Shown piece after piece: positions 1 through 8,799 of a DNA stretch of 64,000 nt. How positions within the stretch are numbered: the first letter of the stretch is position 1; each line of letters opens with the position of its first letter. Made by a program: the position numbers and the translations under genes. The notes under the pieces are model-generated. The model saw nothing but the letters and a program-made list of their open reading frames with translations, did no database searches and was not told the origin of the DNA. The stretch is from Nocardia albiluteola (GTDB lineage Bacteria > Actinomycetota > Actinomycetes > Mycobacteriales > Mycobacteriaceae): assembly GCF_018860155.1 (NCBI RefSeq), contig NZ_JAHKNI010000003.1:372001-436000 (forward strand), read 5' to 3'.

Positions 1-46
1 TGCGGTATTCGAACTCACCCGGGCCGCCCTCGCGCCGTGGCGCGCG

Positions 47-931
47 GTGACGCGCGGCCCGCGTACTGCGGCGGTGGCGATGCTGGCCACGGCGCTGCTG
101 TTCGCGGCGGGCTGCGGGACGCATTCCGCCGTGGCGACAACCCAGCCATCCGCCCCCGCGACGGCCGCCCGCCCTGCATCGGAGGTCGGGCACTGGCTGA
201 TCACCGCGACGGCGATACAGCGCCTCAGGGGCGCGGGCATGAGCGCCGCGGACGAGGCGGCGGCATTCGATAACCCCGGCACGTATCTGACCGGCGATAC
301 CGGCGAGGCGGTCACAGGGCTCGCGCACGCGATGCGGGCGCAGACGTTCACCAGTGTGGCGGCCCTGCGCCAAGCCCTCGATGCCGGTCGCGTCGGCCCG
401 CAGGTCCGGGCGATCGTCTACGACAACGAGGACTGGTCCCTGACACCGCCCGCCGAGCAGCGCGATCCGGCCGCCGCCGAGGCCCAGGCCGCGGACCTCG
501 CACACGCCCACCACCTGCTGCTGATCGCGACTCCGGCGACCACCCTCACGCGCGTGCTCGCGCCCGGGCAGCGCGGGTACCCGGCCTATCTGTCGCTCGG
601 CATCGCCGCCGCGGCGGCCAAGGTCGCCGACGTCATCGACATCCAGTCCCAGGGCGCGGAGGCCGACACCGCCACCTTCACCGACTTCGTCCGCCAGGCC
701 GCCGCCCAGGCTCGGCAGGCGAATCCGCACGTCACGGTGCTGGCCGGGCTGAGCACCAACCCGAGCGGAAGCCAGGTGACCGCCGACCAGTTGAAGGCCG
801 CGATCACCGCGACGCACACCCTCGTCGACGGCTACTGGCTCAACATCCCCGCCGCGGGCACAGCCTGCCCGCGGTGCGGACAGGCCCGGCCCCAGGTCGC
901 CATCGACCTGCTGCGAAGCCTGGGCAGCTGA
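47..931 (+). CDS. Putative secreted lipoprotein of unknown function
   Basis: 294 residues from a GTG start. The N-terminus is a short basic stretch, a hydrophobic core and a lipobox FAAGC with Cys23, so the mature protein should be lipid-anchored outside the membrane. The body is Ala-rich with DNEDW and ITATAIQRLR stretches; a central segment of alternating hydrophobic strands (LLLIATP, VADVIDIQSQ, VTVLAGLSTN) resembles a TIM-barrel-like glycosidase or polysaccharide-binding fold, but I see no certain catalytic motif. The gene stands alone, ahead of the convergent LLM oxidoreductase. The lipoprotein assignment is solid; the function is not recognised. The first 46 bases of the window hold no complete feature, and a longer upstream start cannot be excluded. 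Confidence 0.8.
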   Translation: MTRGPRTAAVAMLATALLFAAGCGTHSAVATTQPSAPATAARPASEVGHWLITATAIQRLRGAGMSAADEAAAFDNPGTYLTGDTGEAVTGLAHAMRAQTFTSVAALRQALDAGRVGPQVRAIVYDNEDWSLTPPAEQRDPAAAEAQAADLAHAHHLLLIATPATTLTRVLAPGQRGYPAYLSLGIAAAAAKVADVIDIQSQGAEADTATFTDFVRQAAAQARQANPHVTVLAGLSTNPSGSQVTADQLKAAITATHTLVDGYWLNIPAAGTACPRCGQARPQVAIDLLRSLGS

Positions 932-1056
932 CGGCCCGAACGCCGAGAACGGTGCCGATGGACCAGGAACCGCGCGGTCCGCGGGCCGGCCTCACACCGG
1001 CGCGCGGTCGGGGCCGTTGTGCGCGTGGGGGATTCGCGTCCGCTCAGCGCCGGACA

Positions 1057-1157
1057 CGGATGAACTCGCGCTCAGCGCATGGCCGGGTTGACCTCGCGCT
1101 CAGCGCCGCGCCGGGTTGACCTCGCGCTCAGCGCAGGGCCGGGATGACCTCACGCTC
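1057..1157 (-). repeat. 28-nt tandem duplication of the LLM gene 3' end
   Basis: On the minus strand the last 28 coding bases of the LLM oxidoreductase (unit beginning GAGCGTGAGGTCA, ending GCGCT) are followed without a gap by two near-identical copies at 1129-1102 and 1101-1074 and a decaying fourth copy to about 1057. The unit is not a multiple of three. The second and third copies share GAGCGCGAGGTCAACCCGGC and differ from the coding copy at only a few positions. Confidence 0.85.
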
Positions 1158-2108
1158 GAAGAGTTCGATCCCCGAGGTGTCGTACGCCGCCTCGGGGAAG
1201 TTCAGGATCGCGTAGCCCAGCCCCAGGTCGCGCATGCGGGCGATGCGCTCGATCAGCTGCTCGGGGGTGCCGCCGACCACAGTCTGCGAGACCCGGGCCG
1301 TGGCCTCCTCCGCGCCGAGGACCGGGGCGACCCGATCCGCGACGGCGGCCAGCCGGTCGGCGACCTCGGCCTCGGTCGCACCGACCACCACCGTGAAGTT
1401 GCCGCTGCGCACGATCGCGTCGAAATCGGTTCCCACGCTTACGCAGTGCTCGCGCAGCAGTTCGGACTTGCGGGCGAACTCCTCGGGCACGGGGCTGAAG
1501 TTGGTGTACTGGGCGTACCGCGCGGCGATCCGCAGCGTGACCTTCTCCCCGCCGCCCGCGATCCAGAGCGGAATTCCGCCGTCCTGCAACGGAAGCGGGC
1601 GCACGATCGCGTCGTTCACCTGATAGTGCTTGCCCTCCAGCGTGGCCCGGCCGGTGGTCCAGGCCTGCCGGAAGATCTGCACGCCCTCGTCCAGGCGGCC
1701 CAGACGCTCACCGGCGGAAGGGAATCCGTATCCGTAGGCGCGCCACTCGTGTTCGTACCAGCCGCCGCCGATGCCCATCTCGACGCGGCCGCCGGAGATC
1801 AGGTCCACCGTGGCCGCGACCTTCGCCAGATACGCCGGATTGCGATAGCTCATCGCGGTGCACATCTGGCCCAGCCGGATGCGGTCGGTGCTGGCGGCGA
1901 ACGCCGACATCAGCGTCCAGGCCTCGTGGGTGGCCTCGTCGGTGGGGACCGGCACGGTGTGGAAGTGGTCGAACACCCACAGCGACTCCCAGTCCGGATT
2001 CGCGTCGGCGCGCCGGGCCAGCTCCCGCATCACCGCCCACTGCTCGGCCGGATCGATGCCGACCAGATCCAGGCGCCAACCCTGGGGAATGAAGATGCCG
2101 AAGCGCAC
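1128..2108 (-). CDS. LLM class F420-dependent oxidoreductase
   Basis: 326 residues in the luciferase-like monooxygenase fold. It opens with VRFGIFIPQGW, carries the FDHF and IGGGWYEHE segments and ends LNFPEAAYD, all typical of the actinobacterial F420-dependent LLM subfamily, which transfers hydride between F420H2 and an unknown substrate in the cytosol. The start is GTG at 2108 because AAGGAG lies 8 nt upstream; the reading frame extends 21 codons further but without a ribosome site. It is flanked by the divergent lipoprotein side and by the MHYT gene, with no clear operon partner. The substrate is unknown. The 3' end is tandemly repeated just after the stop. Confidence 0.88.
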   Translation of the reverse strand: MRFGIFIPQGWRLDLVGIDPAEQWAVMRELARRADANPDWESLWVFDHFHTVPVPTDEATHEAWTLMSAFAASTDRIRLGQMCTAMSYRNPAYLAKVAATVDLISGGRVEMGIGGGWYEHEWRAYGYGFPSAGERLGRLDEGVQIFRQAWTTGRATLEGKHYQVNDAIVRPLPLQDGGIPLWIAGGGEKVTLRIAARYAQYTNFSPVPEEFARKSELLREHCVSVGTDFDAIVRSGNFTVVVGATEAEVADRLAAVADRVAPVLGAEEATARVSQTVVGGTPEQLIERIARMRDLGLGYAILNFPEAAYDTSGIELFEREVIPALR

Positions 2109-2221
2109 CGGGACAACTCCTTCGCGTAGACGAGTGGCCCGCGGCGGATCGCGCCGCGGCACCCGGTCCACTCTTGCGGATCGCTACCGGGGCAGCAACT
2201 CCACGCGCTGACGCATGCCGC

Positions 2222-3079
2222 TCAGTCGTCGCTGGGCATCGCCCGCGGCCAGGCCCGCCCGCTGCTGGGCAGTGCGGAGGGATCGGTGGTCAGCACCCGG
2301 GACCTGCTCGGTATCGGATCGGCCACCGCCGCCGTGGCCTCGGCGGTGCCGCGCTCGTCGAGCTCGGCGACGCCGACCAGGACGATCAGCATCATCGTCA
2401 CCAGGGTGACGGACATGATCAGCGGGGTGAGCAACTGCACCGGGTCCACACCGCCGGAGGACATGGTCATGTCCGAACCGGAGTGCTTGGCCACCGACAT
2501 CGAGGCCATGCCGGTGTAGTGCATGCCGGTCACCGCGATACCCATGATCAGGGCGGCGCCGATGGTGGCGGGAAATCCCTTGACGTGCAGCATGAACCAG
2601 AAGGCCGCGGTCGCGGCGACGACCGCGATGAGCACCGACAGCGCCACGGTCCCCGCGCCGTAGTGCATGTCGGCATCGGACCTCATCGCGAACATGCCCA
2701 TGTAGTGCATCGCCGCGACGCCGAGGCCCGTAATGAGCCCGCCGATCGGCAGCGCGAGGATCTCGCGCCGCCACCGCACCACGATCGAGAGCCCGGCCCA
2801 CACCACCACAATCGCGACCACGGCGCTGGCGAGGGTGAGCGGCACGTCGTAGCGAATGTTGGCGCCGTGGATGGAGAAACCGAGCATGGCGGTGAAATGC
2901 ATGACCCAGATACCGGCGCCGCCGAGGGCGATCGCGGCGGCCGCGAGCCAGCCGCCCGGCCATTTCGCGGTCCGGGCGTGGAATGCGCACCGCAGTCCGA
3001 GCACGGAGCCGATGACGGACATGATGTAGGCCAGAACGGGTGTCACCCAGCCGTAGCTGAAGTGATCGATTTCTAACAC
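2222..3079 (-). CDS. Stand-alone MHYT-domain integral membrane sensor protein
   Basis: 285 residues. Three copies of the MHYT signature are visible, MHFTAM (60-65), MHYMGM (124-129) and MHYTGM (186-191), in a seven-helix hydrophobic core, followed by a 50-residue charged cytosolic tail. MHYT domains are proposed to bind copper through the Met/His pairs and to sense O2, CO or NO; most are fused to GGDEF, EAL or kinase outputs, but this one has none. The start is GTG at 3079, with GGAG 6 nt upstream. It lies 74 nt downstream of hypX on the same strand and is probably cotranscribed, which pairs a CO-forming enzyme with a candidate gas sensor. Confidence 0.85.
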   Translation of the reverse strand: MLEIDHFSYGWVTPVLAYIMSVIGSVLGLRCAFHARTAKWPGGWLAAAAIALGGAGIWVMHFTAMLGFSIHGANIRYDVPLTLASAVVAIVVVWAGLSIVVRWRREILALPIGGLITGLGVAAMHYMGMFAMRSDADMHYGAGTVALSVLIAVVAATAAFWFMLHVKGFPATIGAALIMGIAVTGMHYTGMASMSVAKHSGSDMTMSSGGVDPVQLLTPLIMSVTLVTMMLIVLVGVAELDERGTAEATAAVADPIPSRSRVLTTDPSALPSSGRAWPRAMPSDD

Positions 3080-3153
3080 GTGATACTCCGTTGTTCCGGA
3101 AAAAGCGATGCCGGGACCATAGTCGAATTCGCCGGGTATGTGAAGCTGATCGT

Positions 3154-4842
3154 TTACCGGAGTAGGTATGCCGGGGTGACCTTCGGCTTGGTGCCGTAGA
3201 CGAAATCCCGGCGCAATTCGTGGTATGGCTCGTCGGGCTCGAAGAAGTTGCGGCGCATATGCGCCAATTCTTCTTCCCGATATGCGGCAAGGGGTTTGGC
3301 GGCCTCGTCGGCCACGCGGCGCCGCTTCTTGCCCAGCAGGCGCTCGCCCAGTTGGGGGGAGGAGGCCAGGGCCGCGGCCTCGCCGCGCGCCCAGGCCCAG
3401 AATTCCGCGGCGCTGCCCGCGGCGACGCGGTCGACCAGGCCCATGATCGCGCCCTCGCGGGCGCCCACCGGAAGGGGGGTGCCGGTGAGGCGCTGTGCCT
3501 CGGCCGCGCCGACGCGCCGGGGCAGGGTGTAGGTCCAGTACTCCGACCCGTAGAGGCCCATCAGGGTGTAGTGCGGGTTGAGCACGACCGATTCGCGGCA
3601 CCAGACCTCGTCGGCGGCCAGGGCCAGCATCACCCCACCGGCGGCGGCGTTGCCCGCCAGCGCGGAGATCACGAGCTTGTCCGTGGTGGTCAGGATCGCC
3701 TCGACCAGATCGTCCATGGCATTGATGTTCTGCCAGGACTCCTGCGCCGGATCGGCCGCGGCCTCGATGACGTTGAGATGGATACCGTTGGAGAAGAAGT
3801 CGCGCGCCGGGCCCAGCACGAGCACGTCGATCGGGCGGCGGCACGCGTCCCGGTACGCCTCGAGCAGGCGGCGGCACCGGCGGGTGTCCATCGCGCCGCC
3901 GGGGAAGGCGAATTCCAGATAGCCAACCGTGCCCTGCTCCCGATAGCGCAGCTCGGACCAGGTATCGCGCCCGGCGGCCGCGGCTGGGGTGAGCGGCTCC
4001 ACGGGGACGCCGTCGAGGGCGGCTCCCAGCACATCGGTGGCGGGGCGCTTGAATGTGGCAGGCCCGCCGGGGGTCCGGCGCGGGCGTAGCTGCGGGATCC
4101 ACACCGCCCCGTCGACGGTGGCGCGACAGATGGCCCCGTCGCGGGTGGCGATGACGGTGCCCGGGATGCCGTGCAGCCGATCCTCGTAATGTGCTCCGGG
4201 AACGAAGTATTCGCGCCCGAACAGCACATCCAGCACGCCGGGCTGGGAGTCGGCGGCGCGGAGCTTGCGCAGCACCGTGGCGGTGGTGTCGATCGACCAG
4301 TCGATGTGGCGGAACTCCTGGGCGTGGTAGGGCCGCAGCCGGCCACGTACGTCGGGGCGCGTGTAGTCCAGGGGTTCGGGGACGTAGGTGCCGGCGGCGA
4401 ACCGGTCCACCGCCAGCAGCACGGCGCGCACGGCGGCGTCGGCGACCTCGTTGCGGTACAGCTCGCTCTTCCCGCACTCCGGGACCGCGAAGGTCTCGGT
4501 GGCCCAGATGGGACCCGCGTCCATCTCGGCGACGGCCTGCAGCACGGTGACGCCCCATTCGGTGGCGCCCTCGGAGATCGCCCAGTCCAGGGAGGACGGC
4601 CCGCGGTCACCCATCGGCCCGGGATGCACGATCAGCACCGGGATCCGGCTCCAGACGTCCTCGGGGATCGCGGTGGTCAGCATGGGCGCCACGATCAGAT
4701 CGGGATCGAAGGTCTCCACCCGCGCACGTAGCAGATCCCCGCCCAGGGCCAGTTCCACGCCGATGTCGTGCTGGTCGCGCAGCTCGGTGTGGACGCGTTG
4801 GGTAAGGCTGTTGAACGCGCTGGCGACCAGCAGGATGCGCAC
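3154..4842 (-). CDS. hypX: HypX/HoxX: CO-forming [NiFe]-hydrogenase maturation protein
   Basis: 562 residues with the two-domain build of HypX. Residues 1-180 are a formyl-tetrahydrofolate transferase-like domain with the hallmark HPGPMGDRGPSS (73-84). Residues ~270-530 are a crotonase-like domain with FFSNGIHLNVIE, an oxyanion stretch NAAAGG and HYTLMGLYGSEYW. Family knowledge: HypX moves the formyl group of N10-formyl-THF to CoA and releases CO, the source of the hydrogenase CO ligand under air. GTG/ATG choice is simple: the first ATG begins MRILLVASAF as in homologues. The only neighbour on its strand is the MHYT gene; no hydrogenase subunit or hypABCDEF gene is in this window. Confidence 0.93.
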   Translation of the reverse strand: MRILLVASAFNSLTQRVHTELRDQHDIGVELALGGDLLRARVETFDPDLIVAPMLTTAIPEDVWSRIPVLIVHPGPMGDRGPSSLDWAISEGATEWGVTVLQAVAEMDAGPIWATETFAVPECGKSELYRNEVADAAVRAVLLAVDRFAAGTYVPEPLDYTRPDVRGRLRPYHAQEFRHIDWSIDTTATVLRKLRAADSQPGVLDVLFGREYFVPGAHYEDRLHGIPGTVIATRDGAICRATVDGAVWIPQLRPRRTPGGPATFKRPATDVLGAALDGVPVEPLTPAAAAGRDTWSELRYREQGTVGYLEFAFPGGAMDTRRCRRLLEAYRDACRRPIDVLVLGPARDFFSNGIHLNVIEAAADPAQESWQNINAMDDLVEAILTTTDKLVISALAGNAAAGGVMLALAADEVWCRESVVLNPHYTLMGLYGSEYWTYTLPRRVGAAEAQRLTGTPLPVGAREGAIMGLVDRVAAGSAAEFWAWARGEAAALASSPQLGERLLGKKRRRVADEAAKPLAAYREEELAHMRRNFFEPDEPYHELRRDFVYGTKPKVTPAYLLR

Positions 4843-5261
4843 GGTGTTCCTCCATCAGGCAGGTGTTCGGAAACGCGCACTCGGTGCCGGGTGCTGGTTC
4901 AGTCGAAAAAGCTAGCCAAATGAGGGCTCGGACGCATCTTTGCGAACGCGATATGGCGTCCGCACAAGGCCCGGTCGGGGCGGTGAGTTCGATTGGCCGA
5001 CAAGATTTCCGAGCTGGCCGGGGCATGCACTCGAAGGGCAGGCTACCGCGCGGCAATCGGCAATGGGGCGGCATGGGCATCGGATATGTGAGTAGGCAAG
5101 ACTCTTGCGCGTCTGTGACCTCGTCACATGAGGGACTCGACCCGGGGTGCGGCACTTGAATGGCCATTTGCGGCGGGCGTTTTCGTGGATGCTCCGGGTG
5201 TTCGAATGCCCCCCGTAGCGTGTTGATGTCATGTCACATATACGTCATTGTCGTATGCGCG
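4843..5261. other. Intergenic region upstream of hypX
   Basis: 419 nt between the hypX start and the LysR stop. It should contain the hypX promoter and the end of the lysR transcript. Short open frames exist on both strands but none has a ribosome site, family resemblance or codon pattern that I would trust. No clear inverted repeat or terminator was found. Confidence 0.5.
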
Positions 5262-6227
5262 TTATTCCGTTGGGGAATCGGGAAATTCGGCCGTGCGATA
5301 GGGAAATTCGGCCGTGGCGCCGAGCATGGCGTGCCGCTGTTCGGTGACCAGTTCATCGATCGCGTCGACCACGGCGCTCACCTCCGGGCGGCGCAGGGTC
5401 TCCGCGCGGGCCACGAGCCAATAGCTCAGCCGCACGGCCACCTTGTCGGGCAGAACCCGGACGAGGTCGGGGTGCCGATCGGCCATGAAGCACGGCAGCA
5501 GCCCCAGTCCGGCCGCCGCGCGGGTGGCCTCCACGTGCACGAAAACGTTGGTGGAGGAGACTGATTCGCGCATCGCGGGCGCGAAACTCGAGGCCAGATC
5601 CAGATCGTCGACCTGCAGCATCGCCTCGATGAAGTAGACCAGCGGATGGCGGTGGAGTTCCCCGACGGTGTCCGGGGCGCCGTGCTCGGCCAGATAGCCG
5701 CGCGAGGCATACAGGCCCAGGCAGTAGTCGCCGAGGCGGCGCGCCTGCGCGCGCAGCACCCGTGGCCGCCCGACCACCACCTCGAGGTCCAGGCCCGAGC
5801 GCTGTGTCGAGGCCCGGCGGGTGGCGGCCACCAGTTCGACCGCTATCCGGGGGTGCCGCCGCTGCACCCGGACCGCGGCGGGGGCGGCGACGTAGGCACT
5901 GAACCCGTCGGTCGCCGAGATCCGCACCACCCCCTCGAGGGTCCGGCCGCCGTCGGCGCCCAGGGAGCGGACGGCGGCCTCCACCGCCTCGGCCGCGGCC
6001 AGCGCCCCGCGGCCCAGATCGGTGAGCTCCCAGCCGCCGCTGGCGCGGGCCAGCACCCGCCCGCCCAGCGCGCGCTCGAGTGCGGCGATGCGCCGCGAGA
6101 CGGTGGTGTGATCGATGCCGAGTTCGTCTGCGGCCGACACGAATCGGCCCGTCCGGCCGACCGCGAGCAGCACCAGTAGATCGTCCGCGCTGGGGCGGCG
6201 GAGCGGTTCTGGGGTCATCGCCTTCAT
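5262..6227 (-). CDS. LysR-family transcriptional regulator
   Basis: 321 residues. The N-terminal winged helix-turn-helix (about 15-75; DLLVLLAVGRTGRFVSAADE then TTVSRRIAALE) is followed by a LysR effector-binding domain. It is divergent from the MHS transporter and SDR and probably controls them. The start is placed at ATG 6227; ATG 6218 is an alternative, and neither has a good ribosome site. An inverted repeat begins on the start codon itself, which suggests tight autoregulation or the 6218 start. The C-terminus carries a short duplicated TAEFP motif, from a direct repeat near 5278-5313. Confidence 0.87.
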   Translation of the reverse strand: MKAMTPEPLRRPSADDLLVLLAVGRTGRFVSAADELGIDHTTVSRRIAALERALGGRVLARASGGWELTDLGRGALAAAEAVEAAVRSLGADGGRTLEGVVRISATDGFSAYVAAPAAVRVQRRHPRIAVELVAATRRASTQRSGLDLEVVVGRPRVLRAQARRLGDYCLGLYASRGYLAEHGAPDTVGELHRHPLVYFIEAMLQVDDLDLASSFAPAMRESVSSTNVFVHVEATRAAAGLGLLPCFMADRHPDLVRVLPDKVAVRLSYWLVARAETLRRPEVSAVVDAIDELVTEQRHAMLGATAEFPYRTAEFPDSPTE

Positions 6228-6286
6228 ATCTGCAGTTTTGCAGATACCAGGTGCGGATCTGGGCATTGCGGGCGCGGATATCTGCA
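6227..6286. promoter_or_regulatory. Probable LysR operator in the divergent promoter
   Basis: A perfect inverted repeat TATCTGCA (6227-6234), 4-nt spacer, TGCAGATA (6239-6246), then a degenerate half-site TGCGGATC (6252-6259) facing another exact TATCTGCA (6279-6286). Two sites in tandem between lysR and the transporter is the usual LysR arrangement of a recognition site and an activation site. The first site touches the lysR start codon. Confidence 0.7.
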
Positions 6287-6363
6287 CCAATACTCGGACC
6301 ATTGATGTGTCGGCCATCACATCCTGCTGGTGAATGTGGTCGCAGTCACGAAGGAGAAATGCG

Positions 6364-7734
6364 ATGAGAGTGTCCAATCCGACACGGCCGGGCGGAGATT
6401 CGGGCGGAATGCTGGCCGGATTGCGGCGAGTGGTGCTGGCCTCGATGGCCGGCACGGTCGTGGAATGGTACGAATTCTTCCTCTACGGCACCGCGGCCAC
6501 GCTGGTGTTCAGCAAGGTGTTCTTTGCCAAGGGCGGCAACGAATTGGACGGCGTCCTGGACGCATTCCTCACGTACGCGGTCGGATTCGCCGCGCGGCCG
6601 CTCGGCGGGATCGTCTTCGGCTATTTCGGCGACCGGTACGGGCGCAAGACGTTGCTGCAGTTCAGTCTGCTGCTGGTCGGCGCCTCGACCTTCCTGATGG
6701 GCTGCCTGCCCACCTTCCATCAGGTCGGCTACTGGGCCCCGGTGCTGCTGGTGCTACTGCGATTCCTGCAGGGCTTCGCGGTCGGCGGCGAATGGGGCGG
6801 GGCGGTGCTGCTGGTGGCCGAGCACGCGCCCAGTCGCACCCGCGGCTTTTGGGCGAGCTGGCCGCAGTCCGGGGTGCCCGCCGGAAACATGATCGCGACC
6901 GTCGTGCTGCTGATCCTGACCAACACGCTGTCGGACGCGGCATTCCTGAGCTGGGGCTGGCGCGTGGCGTTCTGGCTGTCGGCGGTGATCGTGTTCATCG
7001 GATACTACGTGCGCACGAAGGTCAGTGACGCGCCGATTTTCGTTGCCGCGCAACGGGAGCTGGAGGAGAGCAGGGCACGCTCCGAGGGCGTGTTCGAGGT
7101 GCTGCGGCGGTATCCGCGCGGAGTGTTCACCGCGATGGGCCTGCGCTTCGGTGAGAACGTGATGTATTACCTGGTGGTCACCTTCAGCATCACCTACCTC
7201 TCGGTGCATCTGCACATGAAAACGCAGGTCATCCTGTGGTGGCTGCTGGCCGGACACGCCGTGCACTTCTTCGTGATCCCGGCCGTCGGGCGCCTCGGCG
7301 ACCGGATCGGGCGGCGGCCGGTGTATCTGGTGGGCGCGCTGGCCACGGCCACGTGGGGCTTCTTCGCCTTCCCGATGATGGACAGTAGGCACAACGCGGT
7401 CATCATGGCCGCGCTCATCCTCGGGCTGGTCTTCCACGCGTTGATGTATGCCGGGCAGCCCGCGATCATGGCCGAGATGTTCCCGACCCGGATGCGGTAT
7501 TCCGGTGTGTCCCTGGGCTATCAGGTGACCTCGATCGTGGCCGGATCGCTCGCACCGATCATCGCGGTGCGGCTGTTGAAGTCGTTCGGCAGCTCGGTGC
7601 CGATCGCGTGGTACCTGGCCGGTTCGGCGGCGATCACCGTGGTCGCGGTGCTGTTCACACGCGAGACACACGGCATCGACCTCGAGGCCGTGGACCGGGC
7701 CGACGCCGCGCGGACCGATAGGGTTGCCGCGTGA
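6364..7734 (+). CDS. MHS-family MFS metabolite/H+ symporter
   Basis: 456 residues, about 12 membrane helices. The N-terminal helix with MAGTVVEWYEFFLYG, the loop GDRYGRK after helix 2, the RFLQGFAVGGEWGG stretch and GRLGDRIGRR between the halves are diagnostic of the metabolite:H+ symporter branch (ShiA, KgtP, ProP relatives) that imports small carboxylates or betaines. The start is ATG 6364, with AAGGAG 7 nt upstream. It overlaps the next gene by four bases, so the pair is one operon. Since the partner looks like a 3-hydroxybutyrate dehydrogenase, the imported substrate may be a short hydroxyacid; this is inference. Confidence 0.9.
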   Translation: MRVSNPTRPGGDSGGMLAGLRRVVLASMAGTVVEWYEFFLYGTAATLVFSKVFFAKGGNELDGVLDAFLTYAVGFAARPLGGIVFGYFGDRYGRKTLLQFSLLLVGASTFLMGCLPTFHQVGYWAPVLLVLLRFLQGFAVGGEWGGAVLLVAEHAPSRTRGFWASWPQSGVPAGNMIATVVLLILTNTLSDAAFLSWGWRVAFWLSAVIVFIGYYVRTKVSDAPIFVAAQRELEESRARSEGVFEVLRRYPRGVFTAMGLRFGENVMYYLVVTFSITYLSVHLHMKTQVILWWLLAGHAVHFFVIPAVGRLGDRIGRRPVYLVGALATATWGFFAFPMMDSRHNAVIMAALILGLVFHALMYAGQPAIMAEMFPTRMRYSGVSLGYQVTSIVAGSLAPIIAVRLLKSFGSSVPIAWYLAGSAAITVVAVLFTRETHGIDLEAVDRADAARTDRVAA

Positions 7735-8528
7735 CGGAGCGATCGAACGGCGCGGCCGAGGGTGCGGACGGATCGTCGATGAGGGGCGAGCTCTCCGGCC
7801 GGACGGCCCTGGTGACCGGTGGCGGCGCGGGAATCGGGGCCGCGTGCGCGCGCGAGCTCGCCACCCGGGGTGCATTCGTGACCGTCGCCGATGTCGACGG
7901 CGACGCGGCGGGCGCCCTGGCCGACGAGATCGGCGGCGCGGCGTGGGTGGTCGACCTGCTCGAGGTCGGCGCGCTCGAGGAGCTGCGGCTCGAGACCGAC
8001 ATCCTGGTCAACAATGCCGGAGTCCAAACCATTAGTCCCATCGAGGATTTCGCGCCCGCCCGGTTCCGCCGGATGCTCGCGCTGATGGTGGAGGCGCCGT
8101 TCCTGCTGGTGCGCGCGGCGCTGCCGGGCATGTACGAGCGGGGCTTCGGGCGGATCGTGAATATTTCGTCGGTACACGGGATCCGGGCCTCGCCGTACAA
8201 GTCCGCGTACGTCACCGCCAAGCATGCGCTCGAGGGCCTGTCCAAGGTGACCGCGCTCGAGGGCGGCCCGCACGGGGTGACCAGCAACTGCGTCAATCCC
8301 GGCTACGTGCGAACCGCGTTGGTGGACAAGCAGATCGCCGACCAGGCGGCCGCGCACGGCATTGGCGAGCAGGAGGTACTCGAGAAGGTACTGCTCACCG
8401 AGAGCGCGATCAAACGACTCATCGAGCCCGCCGAGGTGGCCTCGCTGGTCGCCTGGCTCTCCTCCGATACCGCGGGCATGGTGACCGGAGCGTCGTATGT
8501 GATGGACGGCGGGTGGAGCGCCCGCTGA
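7731..8528 (+). CDS. SDR oxidoreductase, 3-hydroxybutyrate dehydrogenase-like
   Basis: 265 residues, classical short-chain dehydrogenase. TGGGAGIG (29-36) binds NAD(P), NNAG lies at 94-97, catalytic Ser is in NISS (about 146), and Tyr160 and Lys164 form the YxxxK pair. Length and the segment from KHALEGLSKVTALEGGPHGVT to NPGYVRT match (R)-3-hydroxybutyrate dehydrogenases, which interconvert 3-hydroxybutyrate and acetoacetate with NAD. The GTG start overlaps the transporter stop; an internal ATG at 7779 would remove a 16-residue unconserved tail and is the alternative start. Cofactor and exact substrate are inferred from the family. Confidence 0.87.
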   Translation: MTERSNGAAEGADGSSMRGELSGRTALVTGGGAGIGAACARELATRGAFVTVADVDGDAAGALADEIGGAAWVVDLLEVGALEELRLETDILVNNAGVQTISPIEDFAPARFRRMLALMVEAPFLLVRAALPGMYERGFGRIVNISSVHGIRASPYKSAYVTAKHALEGLSKVTALEGGPHGVTSNCVNPGYVRTALVDKQIADQAAAHGIGEQEVLEKVLLTESAIKRLIEPAEVASLVAWLSSDTAGMVTGASYVMDGGWSAR

Positions 8529-8799
8529 GGGTGGGCGTATCGTCCGCGGCACGGCGGCATCGGTCGGGATCACGCCGTCGGCATGGGCGGCTCCGGCGAG
8601 TCGGGCCGCGGTCGGACGGGAGTCGCGCGAGTTCCGGCGAGTTCGGATGTGAGCGGGCGAGATCTTCTGGTGCCCAACAGGAATGGATCGAGCAGCTCCG
8701 AAGTCGGTGGTGCCGGTAGGAATCGGGTGTTGTCGATCCGAATCACACTGGGATCGCGCGGCTCCCACCATCGGACGGGATTGCGCGGTTTCCCGCGCG

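Noticed and set aside
1116..2129. Long plus-strand open frame over the LLM oxidoreductase
   Set aside because: Shadow of the minus-strand gene, which has clear family motifs; the shadow is compositionally biased.
2222..4842. A hydrogenase gene cluster around hypX
   Set aside because: I looked for hydrogenase large/small subunit cysteine motifs and hypA-F signatures in the window and saw none.
4863..5159. 98-codon open frame upstream of hypX
   Set aside because: No ribosome site, no family resemblance and an overlapping frame on the other strand of equal quality; probably a high-GC chance frame.
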